Counted from the stretch's first letter, positions 31,095 through 40,186 are shown. The stretch is DNA of 48,407 nucleotides from Clostridia bacterium (GCA_017399035.1 JAFQEM010000013.1:1-48407), one strand, 5' to 3'. Numbers and translations are program-made. Notes: generated by a model from the sequence alone, not told the origin.

Positions 31095-33500
31095 ATGATA
31101 AAAAAATTTGACGTGGGCGGAATGACTTGTTCAAACTGTTCTAGCGGAATAGAGAGAAATATAAAAAAATTAGACGGCGTAAAAAGCGTAAGCGTTTCAC
31201 TTATGGAAAAAATAATGACCGTCGATTTTGACGAACAAATTATAACCCCCGAAAAAATTATTGCAGTGGTAGAAAAATTAGGGTATACCGCAAGTGTTTA
31301 CGGGGCGAAAATTATTGATAAATTTTCTGATGCAAAAAAATTGAAACTTCGTTTTTTTGTTTCGCTTTTTATACTTTTGCCGTTGATGTATTTTTGTATG
31401 GGGCAAATGCTTTCTTTGCCCGTACCCGATAAAAAAATTAACTATGCTCTGCAATTTGCGCTAGCAACCGTAATTTTAATAATTAACAGAAAATTCTTTA
31501 TTAACGGGGCAAAGGCGGTTATTCACGGTTCGCCTAATATGGACACTTTAGTGTCGCTTGGTTCGCTCTCTGCTTATATTTACAGCATAACGGTTACCGT
31601 AATGTTATATCTTGGTTCGCTAAATCCCGAACATACTTTTTTTGATTCTTCTGCAATGGTCGTTTCTCTTGTAACGCTTGGTAAATGGCTAGAAGAACTA
31701 TCTAAAATTAAAACGGGCGACGAAATAGAAAAACTAGGCAATCTTTTGCCTAAAACTGCAACTTTAGTTATTGATGGAAAAGAAAAGACGGTGCTAACTT
31801 CAGAACTAAAAATAGGCGATATAATAGTTTTGAAAGCGGGTGAATATTTGGCTATTGACGGAACGGTAACTGACGGAAACGCAAGTTTAGATAAGTCTGC
31901 AATCACTGGCGAAAGTATGCCGGAAGAGGTGAGCGTCGGGGCAAAAGTAACGTCGGGTAGCATATTAAAAAGCGGATATCTTTTCGTTAGGGCGGATAAA
32001 GTTGGCGGTGAAACGCTTTTTTCACAAATTATAGACGTTGTTAAAAGCGCAAGCGCAAGCAAACCACCTATACAAAAGTTGGCAGATAAAATATCTAAAA
32101 TATTCGTTCCAACGGTTACTGCGCTAGCGATAATAACCTTTACGTTGTGGCTTATTTTTACAGGCGATTTATATAAGGCGTTTAATTTTGGAATAAGCGT
32201 TTTAGTAATTTCTTGCCCTTGTTCGTTGGGTTTGGCAACACCCGTTGCAGTTATGGTTGCAACGGGTAGAGCAGCATCATACGGAATACTTTTCAAAAAT
32301 GCAGGAAGTTTACAAAACGCTTGCAAAATAAATTGTGTTTTGCTAGACAAAACTGCAACGCTAACCGTGGGCAAGCCAAAGGTAACCGACTATATAAACT
32401 TTACGGGCGAATCAAATTCTACGCTGTTTCCCGTTATATCGGCGTTAGAGAGCAAATCTTCGCATCCGTTAGCGCAATGCGTAAAAGATTATTGCGGAAA
32501 TAATGATAAATCCGTAGAAAAATATGAGTACGTTACCGGCAAGGGAATAATAGGTGAAGTTGACGGCGTTAAATATTATTTAGGCAATTTTGAACTTTTA
32601 CCTGAAAATTTAGTAATGAGTGAAATCCCTTTAGATAAACTAGATGGAAAAACCATTTTATATTTTGCCGACGAATATCAATTAGTTTCGGTGTTTGGCG
32701 TAGCAGATTATTTAAAAGACGATAGCATTGAGGCTGTTGAAAAATTGCAAAGTATGGGTATAAAAACGGTTATGGTTACGGGCGATAATCAAAGTTCTGC
32801 AAAGCGTATTGCAAGTCAAGTAGGGATAGAGGAATACGTTGCAAACGTTTTGCCCCAAGAAAAATATGCAATAGTAGAAAACTTTAAGCAGAAGGGCTAT
32901 TTTACTGCTATGGTTGGCGATGGAATAAACGATAGCCCTGCGTTAAAGGTTGCCGACGTAGGTATCGCAATGGGTACGGGCACTGATATTGCCATAGACA
33001 GTTCGGAAATAGTTATTGCAAACGGAAATTTGTCAGCGCTCTCTAAAACGATAGAATTGTCTGCAAGAACGCTAAAAATAATAAAACAAAATTTGTTTTG
33101 GGCTTTCTTTTATAACGTGATAGGTATTCCTTTGGCAGGTGGCGTGCTGTCGTTTGTTGGCGTTGTTTTAACACCTGCGATAGCGTCTGCGTTAATGTCT
33201 TGCAGTTCACTTTTCGTGGTTGGCAACGCACTTCGAATAGCAAAAAAGAAAAAACAAAAAAAACGTTGCAACGATAAATGTAAAATGCAAAAAGAAGTTA
33301 TATTAACCGTAGAAAATATGATGTGCGGGCATTGTAAAGAAAAGGTTGAAAAGGCGTTATCTACACTTGAAAACGTGTTGAGCGTGAACGTAAATTTGCA
33401 AGAAAAAACGGCAACGGTAAAATATTTTGATAACTTTGACGTTGAAAAAGCGTCTGAAACAATAAGTAACGTAGGATTTAAAATAACAAACGTGCAATAA
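31095..33500 (+). CDS. copA: Copper-type P1B ATPase with a second, C-terminal metal-binding domain
   Basis: The 801-residue pump starts with an HMA domain (GMTCSNC, Cys12 and Cys15). The membrane metal site CPC is at 374-376 in SCPCSLGLATP, and ITGES is in the actuator domain. The ATP domain has SSHPLA, MVTGDN and GDGINDSPA, so the protein is a Cu(I)-type exporter. Oddly, the phosphorylation motif at Asp418 reads DKTATLT where P-type ATPases have DKTGT; codon 421 is GCA (32355-32357). A second HMA domain with MCGHC (Cys744, Cys747) follows a Lys/Cys-rich linker at the C-terminus, like a fused CopZ chaperone. No copper regulator is adjacent. Confidence 0.92.
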   Translation: MIKKFDVGGMTCSNCSSGIERNIKKLDGVKSVSVSLMEKIMTVDFDEQIITPEKIIAVVEKLGYTASVYGAKIIDKFSDAKKLKLRFFVSLFILLPLMYFCMGQMLSLPVPDKKINYALQFALATVILIINRKFFINGAKAVIHGSPNMDTLVSLGSLSAYIYSITVTVMLYLGSLNPEHTFFDSSAMVVSLVTLGKWLEELSKIKTGDEIEKLGNLLPKTATLVIDGKEKTVLTSELKIGDIIVLKAGEYLAIDGTVTDGNASLDKSAITGESMPEEVSVGAKVTSGSILKSGYLFVRADKVGGETLFSQIIDVVKSASASKPPIQKLADKISKIFVPTVTALAIITFTLWLIFTGDLYKAFNFGISVLVISCPCSLGLATPVAVMVATGRAASYGILFKNAGSLQNACKINCVLLDKTATLTVGKPKVTDYINFTGESNSTLFPVISALESKSSHPLAQCVKDYCGNNDKSVEKYEYVTGKGIIGEVDGVKYYLGNFELLPENLVMSEIPLDKLDGKTILYFADEYQLVSVFGVADYLKDDSIEAVEKLQSMGIKTVMVTGDNQSSAKRIASQVGIEEYVANVLPQEKYAIVENFKQKGYFTAMVGDGINDSPALKVADVGIAMGTGTDIAIDSSEIVIANGNLSALSKTIELSARTLKIIKQNLFWAFFYNVIGIPLAGGVLSFVGVVLTPAIASALMSCSSLFVVGNALRIAKKKKQKKRCNDKCKMQKEVILTVENMMCGHCKEKVEKALSTLENVLSVNVNLQEKTATVKYFDNFDVEKASETISNVGFKITNVQ

Positions 33501-33504
33501 AAAC

Positions 33505-33538
33505 AAAACCGCAAACTTTTTTCAAAGTTTGCGGTTTT
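33505..33538. terminator. Bidirectional terminator between copA and the kinase gene
   Basis: A perfect 15-bp stem pairs AAAACCGCAAACTTT (33505-33519) with its complement at 33524-33538. The stem's own A and T ends supply short T runs on both strands. Confidence 0.85.
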
Positions 33539-33541
33539 ATA

Positions 33542-34720
33542 TTACATAATAACCGTTATAGTCATAGAAACGTTTGGGGTAGATTTTGCGGTAATTTTCC
33601 ATTTATTAGCGTCGGCAATGCTCTTTGCAATCGAAAGCCCAAGTCCGCTACCGCCCGACTCTCTAGAGCGTGAATTATCACCACGATAAAATCTTTCAAA
33701 TATTTTATTTGCATTTTCACTTTCAACGTTACTACCCGTATTGAATACGGAAAGTATAGTTTTGTTATTTTCTTTTTTTAATTCAATTATTATTTCACCT
33801 TTTTCGCTAGCGTGTTTAACTGCGTTATCAAGCAAAATGTTAACAATTTTTTTTACGCTTTGTCTATCGCCAGAATAGATTATATCGGGCTGAACGTTAA
33901 GGGTTAAAGTTTTTCCCTTTTCGTATGCAACTGCATCAAAAGATAAGGCGTTTTCAGTAACTTCACTAGATAGGTCGAATTTTTCAAAATTGAGTTTCAA
34001 ATTGCCTTCGTCTATCTTTGCTAAAGACAGCATATCTTCAACAAGCACGCTCATGCGCTCGGTCTGTGATTTAATGTTGTTTATCCATTGATTGTTGTCT
34101 TCTTGTTGTAGAACGTCTGCATTTGCTGAAATGATAGATATAGGGGTTTTTAATTCGTGGCTAGCGTTAGAAACAAACTGTTTTTGTTTTTCAAAAGATT
34201 CTCGAAGTGGTTTTAACGCCCACCAAGAAAGTTTCATAACCAAAAGTAAAAGTAATGCGTAAATAATTAGCAAAACGAAAAAGGTGTTAGTGGTGTTAGA
34301 CCTAAAGACCAACATTGCGTCGGTGCAGTTCATTGCGATAAAAATAGGCGAGGGAACACCTTCTATAATTATTTTATAATATACGTTTCCAACTATCCCT
34401 GAAGAGTGTCTGCCAGAAAGCGCGCGAGTGGTTATTTTAGTTGCAAATTCGTCGGAAAAAGTTTGTTCGTCAATCCAAGTGTCTATTATTTCACATTGAT
34501 TAGCAGGGTTAATTTTTAGCGTTGCAATAATACAATTTGCGTGTGGCGCTCTACCGTCGGGTAGAAAAAAACTTTTTGCCGTTTCGTCTATGTGTCTTTC
34601 AATGGTGTTTAGGTTTTGGTTGTAAGATATGTAATATATAGATGCGAAAATAACGCCAAATACGCCAAGTAAAATTGCCATTACCATGCACACGAATTTT
34701 AATTGCGCTTTTTTAATCAT
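33542..34720 (-). CDS. Sensor histidine kinase
   Basis: The 392-residue membrane kinase has helices at about residues 8-31 and 146-163 enclosing a roughly 115-residue extracellular sensor. The phospho-acceptor His188 lies in SNASHELKTPI. The ATPase domain has NILLDNAVKH (N box), IFERFYRGD (F box) and GGSGLGLSIAKSI (G2 box). Its start overlaps the response-regulator stop by 4 bases, so the two are translated together. The signal is unknown; nearby iron and copper genes make metal or envelope stress possible, but only by position. Confidence 0.92.
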   Translation of the reverse strand: MIKKAQLKFVCMVMAILLGVFGVIFASIYYISYNQNLNTIERHIDETAKSFFLPDGRAPHANCIIATLKINPANQCEIIDTWIDEQTFSDEFATKITTRALSGRHSSGIVGNVYYKIIIEGVPSPIFIAMNCTDAMLVFRSNTTNTFFVLLIIYALLLLLVMKLSWWALKPLRESFEKQKQFVSNASHELKTPISIISANADVLQQEDNNQWINNIKSQTERMSVLVEDMLSLAKIDEGNLKLNFEKFDLSSEVTENALSFDAVAYEKGKTLTLNVQPDIIYSGDRQSVKKIVNILLDNAVKHASEKGEIIIELKKENNKTILSVFNTGSNVESENANKIFERFYRGDNSRSRESGGSGLGLSIAKSIADANKWKITAKSTPNVSMTITVIM

Positions 34721-35391
34721 TTCCCTTCACCTAAAGTATAACCTATTCCACGCAAAGATTTAATTTCGGCTTTTGCGCCCACCGCGCAAAGTTTTTTCCT
34801 TAAAAATGAAACGTAAACTTCAATGGTGTTATATTCCGCGTCGGTATCGTAACCCCAAATTTTTTCAATAAATTTTTCTTTATCAATGCTTTTACCTTGA
34901 TTTAATATAAGCATCTCTAAAATTTGAAATTCTTTTTTTCCAAGCGCAATTTTTTTATCACCTTTACAAAGATTAAACGTATCTCTATCTAAAGTAATAT
35001 CTGCAAACGTTAAAACGTCCCCTGTAAAGGTCGCTTTTCTACGCATAAGCGCGCGAATCCTTGCAATAAGTTCATCAGTATTAAAGGGTTTAGTAATATA
35101 ATCGTCTGCGCCTAAATTCAAACCGTCAATTTTATCCGCAATTTCAGATTTCGCAGAGAGCATAAGAATAGGCGTGTTACATTTGTTCGCACGCAGGGTT
35201 TTAAGCACGCTTAAACCGTCAATTTTTGGCATCATAATATCTAGCACAATAACGTCGTAAATACCCGAGAGCGCAAGGTCTAAACCGTCTTCACCGTTAT
35301 AGGCGCAGTCAACTGAAAAATTATTCTTTTTTAAAATTGCAGAAAGCGCTTCTGTTAATTGTCTTTCATCATCAACTAATAAAATCTTCAT
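34717..35391 (-). CDS. OmpR-family response regulator
   Basis: The 224-residue regulator has a receiver domain with acidic pair Asp7/Asp8, phospho-acceptor Asp51 (VIVLDIMMPKIDG) and the conserved SAKSE lysine. Its C-terminal winged helix (about residues 125-224) ends VSFLRKKLCAVGAKAEIKSL and RGIGYTL. It precedes its kinase. No ribosome site is seen before the ATG. A TATTAT -10 lies 11 bases upstream, implying a leader of about five bases. Targets are unknown. Confidence 0.93.
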   Translation of the reverse strand: MKILLVDDERQLTEALSAILKKNNFSVDCAYNGEDGLDLALSGIYDVIVLDIMMPKIDGLSVLKTLRANKCNTPILMLSAKSEIADKIDGLNLGADDYITKPFNTDELIARIRALMRRKATFTGDVLTFADITLDRDTFNLCKGDKKIALGKKEFQILEMLILNQGKSIDKEKFIEKIWGYDTDAEYNTIEVYVSFLRKKLCAVGAKAEIKSLRGIGYTLGEGK

Positions 35392-35499
35392 AAAAAAATT
35401 GTATAATATAAAAATTGAAATTAACTTTAAAATTAGTGAAAAATAAATTTATAAATAAAAAGAAAAAATTAGTATTTCAATAATTTTTTAAGTTTCGGG

Positions 35500-35508
35500 T
35501 GGTATGAT
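35500..35508 (+). promoter_or_regulatory. Extended -10 promoter of the non-coding RNA candidate
   Basis: TGGTATGAT is an extended -10 element. No good -35 is seen at the usual distance. It predicts a start at about 35514-35516. Confidence 0.5.
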
Positions 35509-35514
35509 AAATGC

Positions 35515-35757
35515 GTAAAAGGGGAATACCCTTGATATAAACTATAAGAAGTTAAATCTTTTAATTGCAATTAAAAGATTTCGCAAAGGCTAACGCCTTT
35601 ACTGTAAATCTATCGATTTACACTTCAGTTTGAAACACGGCGAAGTTGTAAATCCTTGTAAACAAAGCGTCAACTTCTTGTGTTGTTAAATTAGCCCACA
35701 CTCTCAATAAACTTTTTCCTGAGGTAGAGCGCCGATTCGTCGGCGTTTTACCTTTTT
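35515..35757 (+). ncRNA. Structured non-coding RNA candidate, about 240 nt
   Basis: The stretch 35392-35816 has no convincing reading frame but is full of perfect stems. These are AAGGG/CCCTT near 35519-35533, a 13-bp stem AAATCTTTTAATT around GC (35565-35592 region), AAAGGC/GCCTTT (about 35585-35600), TGTAAATC/GATTTACA (about 35603-35622), and GAAGTTG/CAACTTC (about 35642-35677). It ends in a textbook terminator. The genes on both sides are on the other strand or convergent, so this is a free-standing transcript, not a leader. Candidate classes by size are 6S RNA or the raiA-motif RNA, but I cannot match either by eye. Confidence 0.6.
35722..35757 (+). terminator. Strong terminator of the non-coding RNA candidate
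   Basis: A 14-bp stem (35722-35735 with 35740-35753, two G-U pairs) is capped by the stable loop TTCG and followed by TTTTT. Confidence 0.9.
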
Positions 35758-35783
35758 ATAATGAAAAATATTTACTTTTGAAA

Positions 35784-35815
35784 AAACCGCCTAATACAGA
35801 CGGTTTCTTTTTTTT
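35784..35815. terminator. Bidirectional terminator downstream of the phosphoribosyltransferase gene
   Basis: AAACCG (35784-35789) pairs with CGGTTT (35801-35806). A run of T's follows on the + strand, and on the minus strand TTTTTT follows, serving the convergent gene. Confidence 0.8.
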
Positions 35816-35816
35816 A

Positions 35817-36356
35817 TTAAAGCAGTGGTATAGTTGCAAGGTAAGATACGTCGTCGCGTTTTTTTGCGTCGCCTTCAGCAAGCACAAAAAGTTTTTTATA
35901 AACCTTTCCGCCCGCTTTTTCTACTAATTCAGATAGCCCTTTAACACTTTCGCCAGTAGAGATAACGTCGTCAACAATGCAAACCTTTTTGCCTTTAATA
36001 AGGTCCACGTCGTGTTTTGAAAGGAAAAATTCTTGCGCTTTTCCCGTGGTTATCGACGAGCCGTAAGAAATGCTTATACCGTCTTGCATATAAAGTTTTT
36101 TAGACTTGCGAGCAACTGCGTAGTAAGAATGGTTTAATTCTCTTGCAACCACGTGCGTAAGTTGCAAACCTTTAGATTCCGCAGTGATTAAAACGTCGCA
36201 ACCAACTGCAAGTTTTGCAAGTTCTTTACCGCAATGTTCGGTAAGAGCAGGATTACCGTGTAAATTGAAAAAAGCAATACCTATTCCGCTAGGAAGTCTT
36301 AATACAGGCAAATCTTCAATGTAGCCTTTGATGTCAACTCTATAACTCTCGTTCAT
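35817..36356 (-). CDS. Purine-type phosphoribosyltransferase (Apt/Xpt-like)
   Basis: The 179-residue protein has the PRPP-binding motif VCIVDDVISTGES (about residue 125) and a flexible-loop region (ARKSKKLYMQDGISISYGSS), as in adenine or xanthine phosphoribosyltransferases that join a base to PRPP. VLITAESKGLQLTHVVAREL matches the Apt-like hood region. I choose the ATG at 36356, with AGAGG upstream; the frame is open further but without a ribosome site. The base used cannot be decided by eye. Confidence 0.82.
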   Translation of the reverse strand: MNESYRVDIKGYIEDLPVLRLPSGIGIAFFNLHGNPALTEHCGKELAKLAVGCDVLITAESKGLQLTHVVARELNHSYYAVARKSKKLYMQDGISISYGSSITTGKAQEFFLSKHDVDLIKGKKVCIVDDVISTGESVKGLSELVEKAGGKVYKKLFVLAEGDAKKRDDVSYLATIPLL

Positions 36357-36478
36357 CTTAAAAAACCTCTTATCTTTATTCTTTAATAAGTTTATCACAA
36401 ATTGATTGTTTTGTCTATTCAAAATAATCATATATTTTAAATTAAAGGCATAATTTTAATATAAAAGCGGAGGTGAAT

Positions 36479-39112
36479 ATGACCTTTCACGATAGACTTG
36501 CACAATACGCGATAAACGAGTTTAACTCTAATGCAACTGTTGGGCTTACTTTAAAAAACGTAGAAAAAAACGCGGTTAAGTTCGGGTCTAACGCAATTAC
36601 CGAAAGAAAAAAACGCAACATTTTTTCACGAATTTTTGACGCTATAAAAGAGCCTATGCTAATAATTTTGTTGTTCGGACTGGCTCTTACGTTTGGAACT
36701 AATTTAGGTAAATTTTTAAAGACGGGCTACGGGGACTTTTCAGAGTGTATAGGTATAACTTTTGCCATTATTTTATCAGTTTCTATAACGGTTATAATGG
36801 AGGGAAGTTCTGAAAAAGCGTTTAAGGCTTTACAAAAAATTTACGACAATTTAACGGTAAAGGTTATAAGAGAGGGGGTAGTCGTATCAATTCCGCACTC
36901 TCACGTTGTCGTTGGGGATATATTATTATTAGAAAGCGGAGATAAAATTGTTGCCGACGGCAGGCTTTTAGATAGCGTGTCGCTGTGCGTTGACGAATCT
37001 GCGCTTACTGGCGAGAGTAACGCCATAACTAAAAACGCCAACACGATTTTGCCAACTAACACACCTTTGGCTGAAAGAGTAAACTGCGTATATTCTGGAA
37101 CGTTCGTAACCGACGGCGGTGGTAAAATGATTGTTACTGCCACGGGGGATAAAACTGAAATGGGCGTAATTGCAGGGGGATTAAACGACGCGCACGGTCA
37201 ATCACCGTTACAGCAAAAACTAACTAAACTTGGAAAGGTGGTAACGATTATAGGGGCAATCACCGCCACTATAGTGTTTTTAATTTCCGCTATTAGACTT
37301 GCTTTGCTAGGTTGTTTAGATTTTTCAAGCGTTCAAGAACTGTTTATATCTTCAATAGTGCTTATAATTGCAGCAGTACCCGAAGGATTACCAACGGTAG
37401 TTGCTGTATCGCTTGCATTAAATATGTTGAAACTTGCAAAAGAAAACGCGCTAATAAAAAAGATGACCGCAACCGAAACGGCAGGTGCGGTAAGTGTAAT
37501 TTGTTCGGATAAAACTGGTACGCTCACAACTAATAAAATGACGGTAGTCGGCGTTTGTAAAAATAAATTTTGTTCTTCGCCTGATAAAATTAAAGATGAA
37601 GTTTTATTCCAAAATTTCGTTTGTAACTCTACTGCAGACGTAACGTTTAACCACAAGAAAGAAATATTCCACGGTAACGCAACCGAATGCGCTCTACTTA
37701 AGGCGTATTGTCAATCAAATCCAAAGGTAAAATATTCTGATTACCGCAAAAATTATCAAGTGATAGATAGGCAGCCTTTTTCAAGTGAAAAAAAGTATAT
37801 GACTACAACCATAAATCTAGGTAAAAGTTATAGAAAACTAATAAAAGGCGCGCCTGAAATAATTCTTAAAGAGTGTTCGCTTAATTTTGCGCAATTAAAA
37901 AAAGTTAACGAAGAAATTAAGTCGCATCAAAAGAAAGCTCGTAGAGTTATTTGTTTTGCGCACGCTGATTTTGAAAAAGATTTTGACGGACGTTACGTTT
38001 TCGACGGTTTTGCAACCATTACCGACCCTATAAGAAAAGACGTTATAAAAGCAGTTTCAGACTGCCGAAGAGCAGGTATTAAAATCAAAATTTTAACGGG
38101 CGACAATATAGAAACAGCCTTTGCCATTGCAAAAGAATTAAACGTGGCGAATAGTGAAAGTCAAGTTTTAACGGCAAAAGAAGTTGAAGAAATGGACGAC
38201 CAAAAACTTAAAAAATTGTTGCCTAGCGTAACCGTTATAGCCCGTAGTACCCCTTCTGTAAAACTTCGAGTAGTTAAAATACTCAAAAGTTTAGGTGAAG
38301 TAGTTGCCGTTACTGGGGACGGAATAAACGACGCGCCTGCAATCAAACAAGCAGACGTGGGAATTGCTATGGGTATAAACGGCAGTGATATAACGAAAGA
38401 GGCGGCGGACGTCGTTTTAGTAGACGACAGTTTTTCAACTATCGTTAAAGCAATATCGTTTGGGCGAAACGTATATAAAAACTTGCAAAGATTTATTCTT
38501 TTTCAACTATCCGTAAATCTTTCTGCGCTGTTATTCGTAACTGCGTGCGCAATATTTGGCTATGAAACGCCGTTTAACACCTTGCAACTTTTGTGGATAA
38601 ATATTATAATGGACGGACCGCCCGCATTGACACTTGGTTTAGAGCGGGCTAGCGACGACCTTATGGATAGACCACCGGTTAAAAGAAACGCCGGCATAGT
38701 TGGAAAAGGTATGGTTTTAAGAATAATATTTAACGCTGTGTTCATAGGGGCGGTTATGATTGCAGAGTATTTTACAGATTTTTTGCAAGTAGGCGCATCA
38801 CAAATGAAAGGGGCGATATTTACTCTTTTTATAATGTTTCAGTTGTTTAATGCGTTTAATTCCCGTGAACTCGGCTCAAAAAGTATTTTTGTCGGCATAG
38901 GCAGAAATAAAATAATGGTATTTACTTTTGCTTGCGTATTTTTGTTGCATTTTATAATGGTTCAATATTTGCCCTTGCTATTTGGCGTAACACCGCTTTC
39001 GTTGTCGGTTTGGTTAAAAACTTTGCTTGTTGCTTGTACCATAATAGTGGTTTCAGAACTAGGTAAATTCGTTTACGGTTTATATAAATCGGTTGTAGTG
39101 AAAGCAAAATAA
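36479..39112 (+). CDS. Calcium-type P-type ATPase (P2A)
   Basis: The 877-residue cation pump has an N-terminal cation-ATPase domain, ALTGES in the actuator domain, and a membrane ion site PEGLP (AAVPEGLPTVVAV). The canonical phosphorylation motif SDKTGTLTTNKM has Asp344, and GDGINDAPAI is present. In the sixth helix region NIIMDGPPALTLGLE supplies ion ligands. This pattern fits SERCA-like Ca2+ exporters of bacteria. The start is the ATG at 36479 behind GGAGGTG; a GTG six bases earlier lies inside that ribosome site. It contrasts with the copper pump in the window, whose DKTGT is altered. Confidence 0.92.
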   Translation: MTFHDRLAQYAINEFNSNATVGLTLKNVEKNAVKFGSNAITERKKRNIFSRIFDAIKEPMLIILLFGLALTFGTNLGKFLKTGYGDFSECIGITFAIILSVSITVIMEGSSEKAFKALQKIYDNLTVKVIREGVVVSIPHSHVVVGDILLLESGDKIVADGRLLDSVSLCVDESALTGESNAITKNANTILPTNTPLAERVNCVYSGTFVTDGGGKMIVTATGDKTEMGVIAGGLNDAHGQSPLQQKLTKLGKVVTIIGAITATIVFLISAIRLALLGCLDFSSVQELFISSIVLIIAAVPEGLPTVVAVSLALNMLKLAKENALIKKMTATETAGAVSVICSDKTGTLTTNKMTVVGVCKNKFCSSPDKIKDEVLFQNFVCNSTADVTFNHKKEIFHGNATECALLKAYCQSNPKVKYSDYRKNYQVIDRQPFSSEKKYMTTTINLGKSYRKLIKGAPEIILKECSLNFAQLKKVNEEIKSHQKKARRVICFAHADFEKDFDGRYVFDGFATITDPIRKDVIKAVSDCRRAGIKIKILTGDNIETAFAIAKELNVANSESQVLTAKEVEEMDDQKLKKLLPSVTVIARSTPSVKLRVVKILKSLGEVVAVTGDGINDAPAIKQADVGIAMGINGSDITKEAADVVLVDDSFSTIVKAISFGRNVYKNLQRFILFQLSVNLSALLFVTACAIFGYETPFNTLQLLWINIIMDGPPALTLGLERASDDLMDRPPVKRNAGIVGKGMVLRIIFNAVFIGAVMIAEYFTDFLQVGASQMKGAIFTLFIMFQLFNAFNSRELGSKSIFVGIGRNKIMVFTFACVFLLHFIMVQYLPLLFGVTPLSLSVWLKTLLVACTIIVVSELGKFVYGLYKSVVVKAK

Positions 39113-39160
39113 ATGCGTAAATATAAATAAAAATTATTTCGGAGCGTAAACTATAGATAT

Positions 39161-39880
39161 ATGACCAGTATAACGGTAACGGAAAACGTAAGTAGTGAAG
39201 AAAATCTTTTATACGTGCAATCTGCGTCTAGCGAACTTTTAGCACACGCAGGTTGTACGGCAAGGCTTAATAGAAATGGCGAAAGGTCTGTTTTGACCGT
39301 TAATTGCCCGGAATATTATTCAGACGTAATAAAAGCAGAAATAATTGATAAAACTGCGGAGATAATAACCGTAAAGTATAAGTGTGATTATTTTGCAAAA
39401 CAACTAAAAGTTGGTGGGCTTTCAACCAACGAAAAGCAAATTTTGGTGGCAAGTCTTATAGCCGCCGACTTTGACGACGATAAAAGATATGCTTTTGACA
39501 AAATAAAAAGTTGCAAAGAAATAGCGATAGACGGGGTTTATAATTTTAGGTTAAGATTATTAAAAAAGAAGTGGCAAGAAGTTACGGATTGTATTCCACA
39601 ATGCTTTTTAAGTACCCAACTTAAAGAATTTATATCATATCTTTTAGAAAACAAAAAGAAAAGAGTATATATTGACGGTGGAAAGGTTTACGACTCGCAT
39701 TATCGCAGGTTAAACAGAAGTTCGTTGCTTGGTGGCGACGGCGTAAAAATTATTAGAGAAGTTTTGTTAAGTAATTGCGGTGAAATAGACATAATGGGCG
39801 ATATCCCAAAAGAAGACGAATATTATTTAAGAGAATATTACACCGATAAAATAATTTTTTCGGGCGGATATACTAATTGA
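39161..39880 (+). CDS. YtxC-like sporulation-associated protein
   Basis: The 239-residue protein has no signal or membrane segment. In Bacillus, ytxC lies just before thrS, and PF08812 (YtxC-like) proteins occupy the same place in Clostridia; here the gene also precedes the thrS T-box. Sequence pieces consistent with the family are FRLRLLKKKWQEVTDCIP and FISYLLENKKKRVYIDGGKVYD, but I rely partly on position. GGAGC lies 15 bases before the ATG, a loose spacing. The role in spore formation is unknown. Confidence 0.6.
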   Translation: MTSITVTENVSSEENLLYVQSASSELLAHAGCTARLNRNGERSVLTVNCPEYYSDVIKAEIIDKTAEIITVKYKCDYFAKQLKVGGLSTNEKQILVASLIAADFDDDKRYAFDKIKSCKEIAIDGVYNFRLRLLKKKWQEVTDCIPQCFLSTQLKEFISYLLENKKKRVYIDGGKVYDSHYRRLNRSSLLGGDGVKIIREVLLSNCGEIDIMGDIPKEDEYYLREYYTDKIIFSGGYTN

Positions 39881-39900
39881 AAAATAAATTTACAAAACAG

Positions 39901-39929
39901 TTGACAAAACGCGAAATAAGGTTTAATAT
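39901..39929 (+). promoter_or_regulatory. Promoter of the thrS leader
   Basis: TTGACA (39901-39906), 17 bases, TAATAT (39924-39929). It lies just upstream of the T-box leader. Confidence 0.75.
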
Positions 39930-39935
39930 ATAAGT

Positions 39936-40160
39936 AACTAAAAAAGTCCAAATAACAACGGACAAGTAGCGTTTTAATTGTTTTTTAGAGAGCAGGCGGG
40001 TGGTGCAAGCCTGTAAACGTTAAAAAGGTGAAACCACCGTTCGTGGGGCAAAGCACCGCACTTTTTTGCGGAATTAAGTGGTCGCGGATTTTTCCGTGGT
40101 AATTAAGGTGGAAACGCGGAATTTTATTTCGTCCTTAAGCATTTGCTTAAGGGCGTTTTT
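39936..40160 (+). promoter_or_regulatory. T-box leader for threonyl-tRNA, controlling thrS
   Basis: This explains the gap between 39880 and 40187. The T-box sequence AAGGTGGAAACGCGG is at 40105-40119. The stem I motif AGAGAGCAGGCGGGTGGTGCA is represented by AGAGAGCAGG and GGTGGTGCAAGCCTG near 39987-40015. The specifier, read after GAA as in other T-boxes, is ACC (40033-40035), a threonine codon matching the gene. The terminator stem pairs 40130-40140 with 40145-40155 and is followed by TTTTT. Uncharged tRNA-Thr should favour the antiterminator and switch thrS on. Confidence 0.93.
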
Positions 40161-40186
40161 GTTTGTAAATATAGGAGGAAATTTAT

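Noticed and set aside
35721-35733. tRNA-like D-arm (GGTAGAGCGCC) near the RNA candidate end
   Set aside because: No acceptor stem, anticodon arm or T arm surrounds it; the bases belong to the terminator stem.
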